Source: CAYSRJ01 sp964521865 (GTDB lineage: Bacteria; Spirochaetota; B62-G9; DRHN01). Taken from it: DNA of 64,000 bases. The stretch's first letter is position 1, and the number at the start of each line of letters is the position of its first letter. This document shows, piece by piece, positions 62,428 through 64,000 of the stretch. A program made the position numbers and the translations under genes. The DNA is taken from assembly GCA_964521865.1 (NCBI GenBank), contig CAZFTJ010000020.1:1-64000 (forward strand), in the 5' to 3' direction. The notes under the pieces were generated by a model. The model was given only the letters and a program-made list of their open reading frames with translations. It was not told the DNA's origin and did no database searches.

Positions 62428-62731
62428 TATAATTCCTTAATATAAAATTTATAAAATTCGCTATTTGTAGGATATTTGCGAACGTAAGAAAAAATCTCAA
62501 ACAAATATTCGCATAATCTCAAATAGAAACACTCGAAGATATTTTACATTGAAGTATCAATATTTGAACTTTCTATGAAAAAATAATGCAACCTCTCTTT
62601 TTTATTCACTCATCCTTCTAGCGGTGGCAACTACTCATTCAGCACACATCGTATTATTCGATACGGAGTCCCCCTTAACTATAGGTGCCCGCTTACGCTG
62701 CACTAGTTCGAGTAGAAGGCAACTTCACCCT
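62428..62731. other. AT-rich gap upstream of the permease genes
   Basis: No gene. Left part contains short TTCGC/GCGAA words in both orientations (around 62458-62510), which might be an operator. The right part probably holds one end of the IS110 element; no terminal repeats could be defined, in line with IS110, which lacks them. Confidence 0.4.
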
Positions 62732-63755
62732 TCATTTTAGCTCAGTTTTATAGAGCTTAAATGAATCTTTCTCCTTCAACACTCGATATACAATCGCTAA
62801 GAGCCTTCTCGCCGTCGCTAACTTCGCTGCTTTCGGTCCCTTCTTATACCGGATCCTCGCATATTAACTTCTCAACTCACCATTTGAACTAATCACCAGT
62901 ATTACCCCTCAACCATCGATTCCCTTACTTCGTGAGCCTTCCATGCGAGCCCTTTCCCCCACTCGCATACGTCGAGGGTACTATTATACTATACCCGCAT
63001 AACTGTATAGCTTCGATGAACTTGGAAATCTCTCGATATCCCCCTTCTCCGTTTTTATCAATACCATAAAAAACTCCCCTATTCCAGGTCTTCTTTTCAA
63101 TAAATTCACAATACTATTCACTTTTCACTATCTCCTTTACAATCCTGTCTGTCTGCCTCACCTATTTGCAAAGTATTGTGTATATTCCAAGAAGCCCTCT
63201 AATCATCTTTTCGTCAGTATCCTTCTGCCGTAACTCACCTAACCACCGTAATCCTCCCTTGCCAAACAGGCCACTGTAGCCTTTCGCTATTTTGCTTGTC
63301 TCCTCCCTCTACCTGTCTATTATAATGCATGCTCCTTGTTCTTTACCCGGGTCCTCAGCTTTACATAAAACTCCTCATCCTTAATATCTTCTATCTCTTT
63401 AAATTATTCTTATCCCGTAGATATGCTTCCGATGCCAAATCAGCTCGTAATAAATACGCCAACGTCTCAGATTCTATCGAGTCAGTCTTGATCCTTGCCT
63501 CAGCTATCGCCTTCATCTTTAAGTGATGCGCTAATTTCACCTCATCTACCAACCCCCCCAGCAGTTCAACAGCTACCGGCCAGTTCCAACATGCTTCAAC
63601 AACCGCCACAATTTCCTCCTACCTATGAAGGTACTCTTCAAATGATTCCTTTCAGTTGAAAAATCTCTCCTTATCTTTGATCTCACCGTCCTCAGTGATA
63701 ATCGTTGTATAATTTGTACTTTTTGTGATAATCTAAACCTCGATAGTTGTTCATG
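62732..63755 (-). pseudogene. Decayed IS110-family transposase
   Basis: The N-terminus MNNYRGLDYHKKY begins at 63755 behind GGGAGG; the conserved DEDD-type stretch reads KMKAIAEARIKTDSIESETL then AYLLRADLASEAYLRDK (63391-63609), and the C-terminal Transposase_20 part follows in pieces (RPGIGEFFMVLIKTEKGDIE, RFPSSSKLYSYAGIV, KGPKAAKVATARRLLAIVYR), ending at the TGA at 62732. At least three stops and several frameshifts interrupt it. Nearly full length but dead. It separates the solute-binding protein from its permeases. Confidence 0.8.
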
Positions 63756-63883
63756 GTGTACCTCCCGTACTATTGGCTCTAGTCATATACAGGAGGTACA
63801 TTATTTTTTCAGCGAGATAAAAATCATATTTTCTATCTTGCTATCTAAAATTTAATTTCTCTCTTTTGCCGTGTTTAGAATAA

Positions 63884-64000
63884 TCAATAGTATCCAGCTT
63901 GTTGAAGAACAGTTTCAATTCTTTTGCTAGCGTCATCCATTGCCTTTTGAGCAGTCTTTTTTCCCAAACAGGCATTTTGGATCTCTAACGCCAAAATATC
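63884..64000 (-). CDS. C-terminal end of a sugar ABC transporter solute-binding protein (partial)
   Basis: The last 38 codons of a gene that enters from beyond the window edge. NACLGKKTAQKAMDDASKRI then ETVLQQAGYY matches the C-terminal helix of CUT1 family-1 solute-binding proteins (A-x-x-A-L-x-x-A-x-x-x-I-n-x-x-L). With the two permeases at 60.7-62.4 kb it would make one uptake operon; separation by the IS110 remnant may reduce cotranscription. Confidence 0.65.
   Translation of the reverse strand, partial: DILALEIQNACLGKKTAQKAMDDASKRIETVLQQAGYY

Noticed and set aside
1..64000. CRISPR array, rRNA genes or replication origin
   Set aside because: No regularly spaced repeats, no rRNA sequence and no DnaA-box cluster noticed by eye.

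Overview
The window is a spirochaete chromosome segment of moderate GC. Most of it (about 1.9-33 kb, all on the minus strand) is the spirochaete flgB-type motility supercluster, read from right to left: flgB-flgC-fliE-fliF-fliG-fliH-fliI-fliJ-lytic transglycosylase-flbB-fliK-flgD-flgE-flbD-motA-motB-fliL-fliM-fliY-fliO-fliP-fliQ-fliR-flhB-flhA-flhF-flhG, then two unknown membrane proteins, the flagellar sigma factor fliA/whiG, fapA, a small spirochaete protein and a SwrB/DUF6115-like protein. The dprA-topA-xerC-hslV-hslU block immediately upstream of flgB, together with flbB and flbD, is the arrangement known from Treponema, Spirochaeta and Borrelia, so I infer a member of the Spirochaetales with periplasmic flagella.

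Layout. 0-1.8 kb: a truncated flavoprotein, a doubtful small gene, a plus-strand PilZ protein and tRNA-Leu(GAG). 1.9-33 kb: the motility cluster. 33-40.5 kb: hslU, hslV, xerC, topA, dprA, a TPR lipoprotein and a small helix-turn-helix protein, probably one transcript from a strong sigma-70 promoter at 40423-40450. 40.5-45.3 kb: unknown proteins plus recN and nadK. 45.6-49.3 kb: a tightly coupled set (rsmE, a WecG/TagA-fold protein, a GlgD-like protein, a DegT-like protein) in which three successive members lack the catalytic residues of their families. 49.5-52 kb: two TPR genes and rlmN on the plus strand. 52-55.7 kb: an aldo/keto reductase, a Tat-exported DUF362 protein and a membrane polyferredoxin. 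55.9 kb: tRNA-Arg(CCG), which marks the start of a decaying accessory region. 56-64 kb: a transposase remnant, mtlD, fused fragments of a sugar ABC ATPase and a Gfo/Idh/MocA dehydrogenase, a cupin, and an AT-rich sugar-uptake operon (DUF4432 mutarotase-like protein, two CUT1 permeases, the tail of a solute-binding protein) interrupted by a dead IS110 element.

How the genes work together: the motility genes encode rod, MS ring, C ring, export apparatus, hook, stator, number and placement control (FlhF/FlhG) and the late-gene sigma factor. The filament proteins and chemotaxis genes must lie elsewhere. The most notable sequence observations are a hook protein whose crosslinking cysteine (T. denticola position 178) is serine while Lys165 and Asn179 are kept at the same numbers, and the run of apparent pseudoenzymes at 45.6-48.5 kb. 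All starts, motifs and promoters were read by eye; no alignments or database searches were run.
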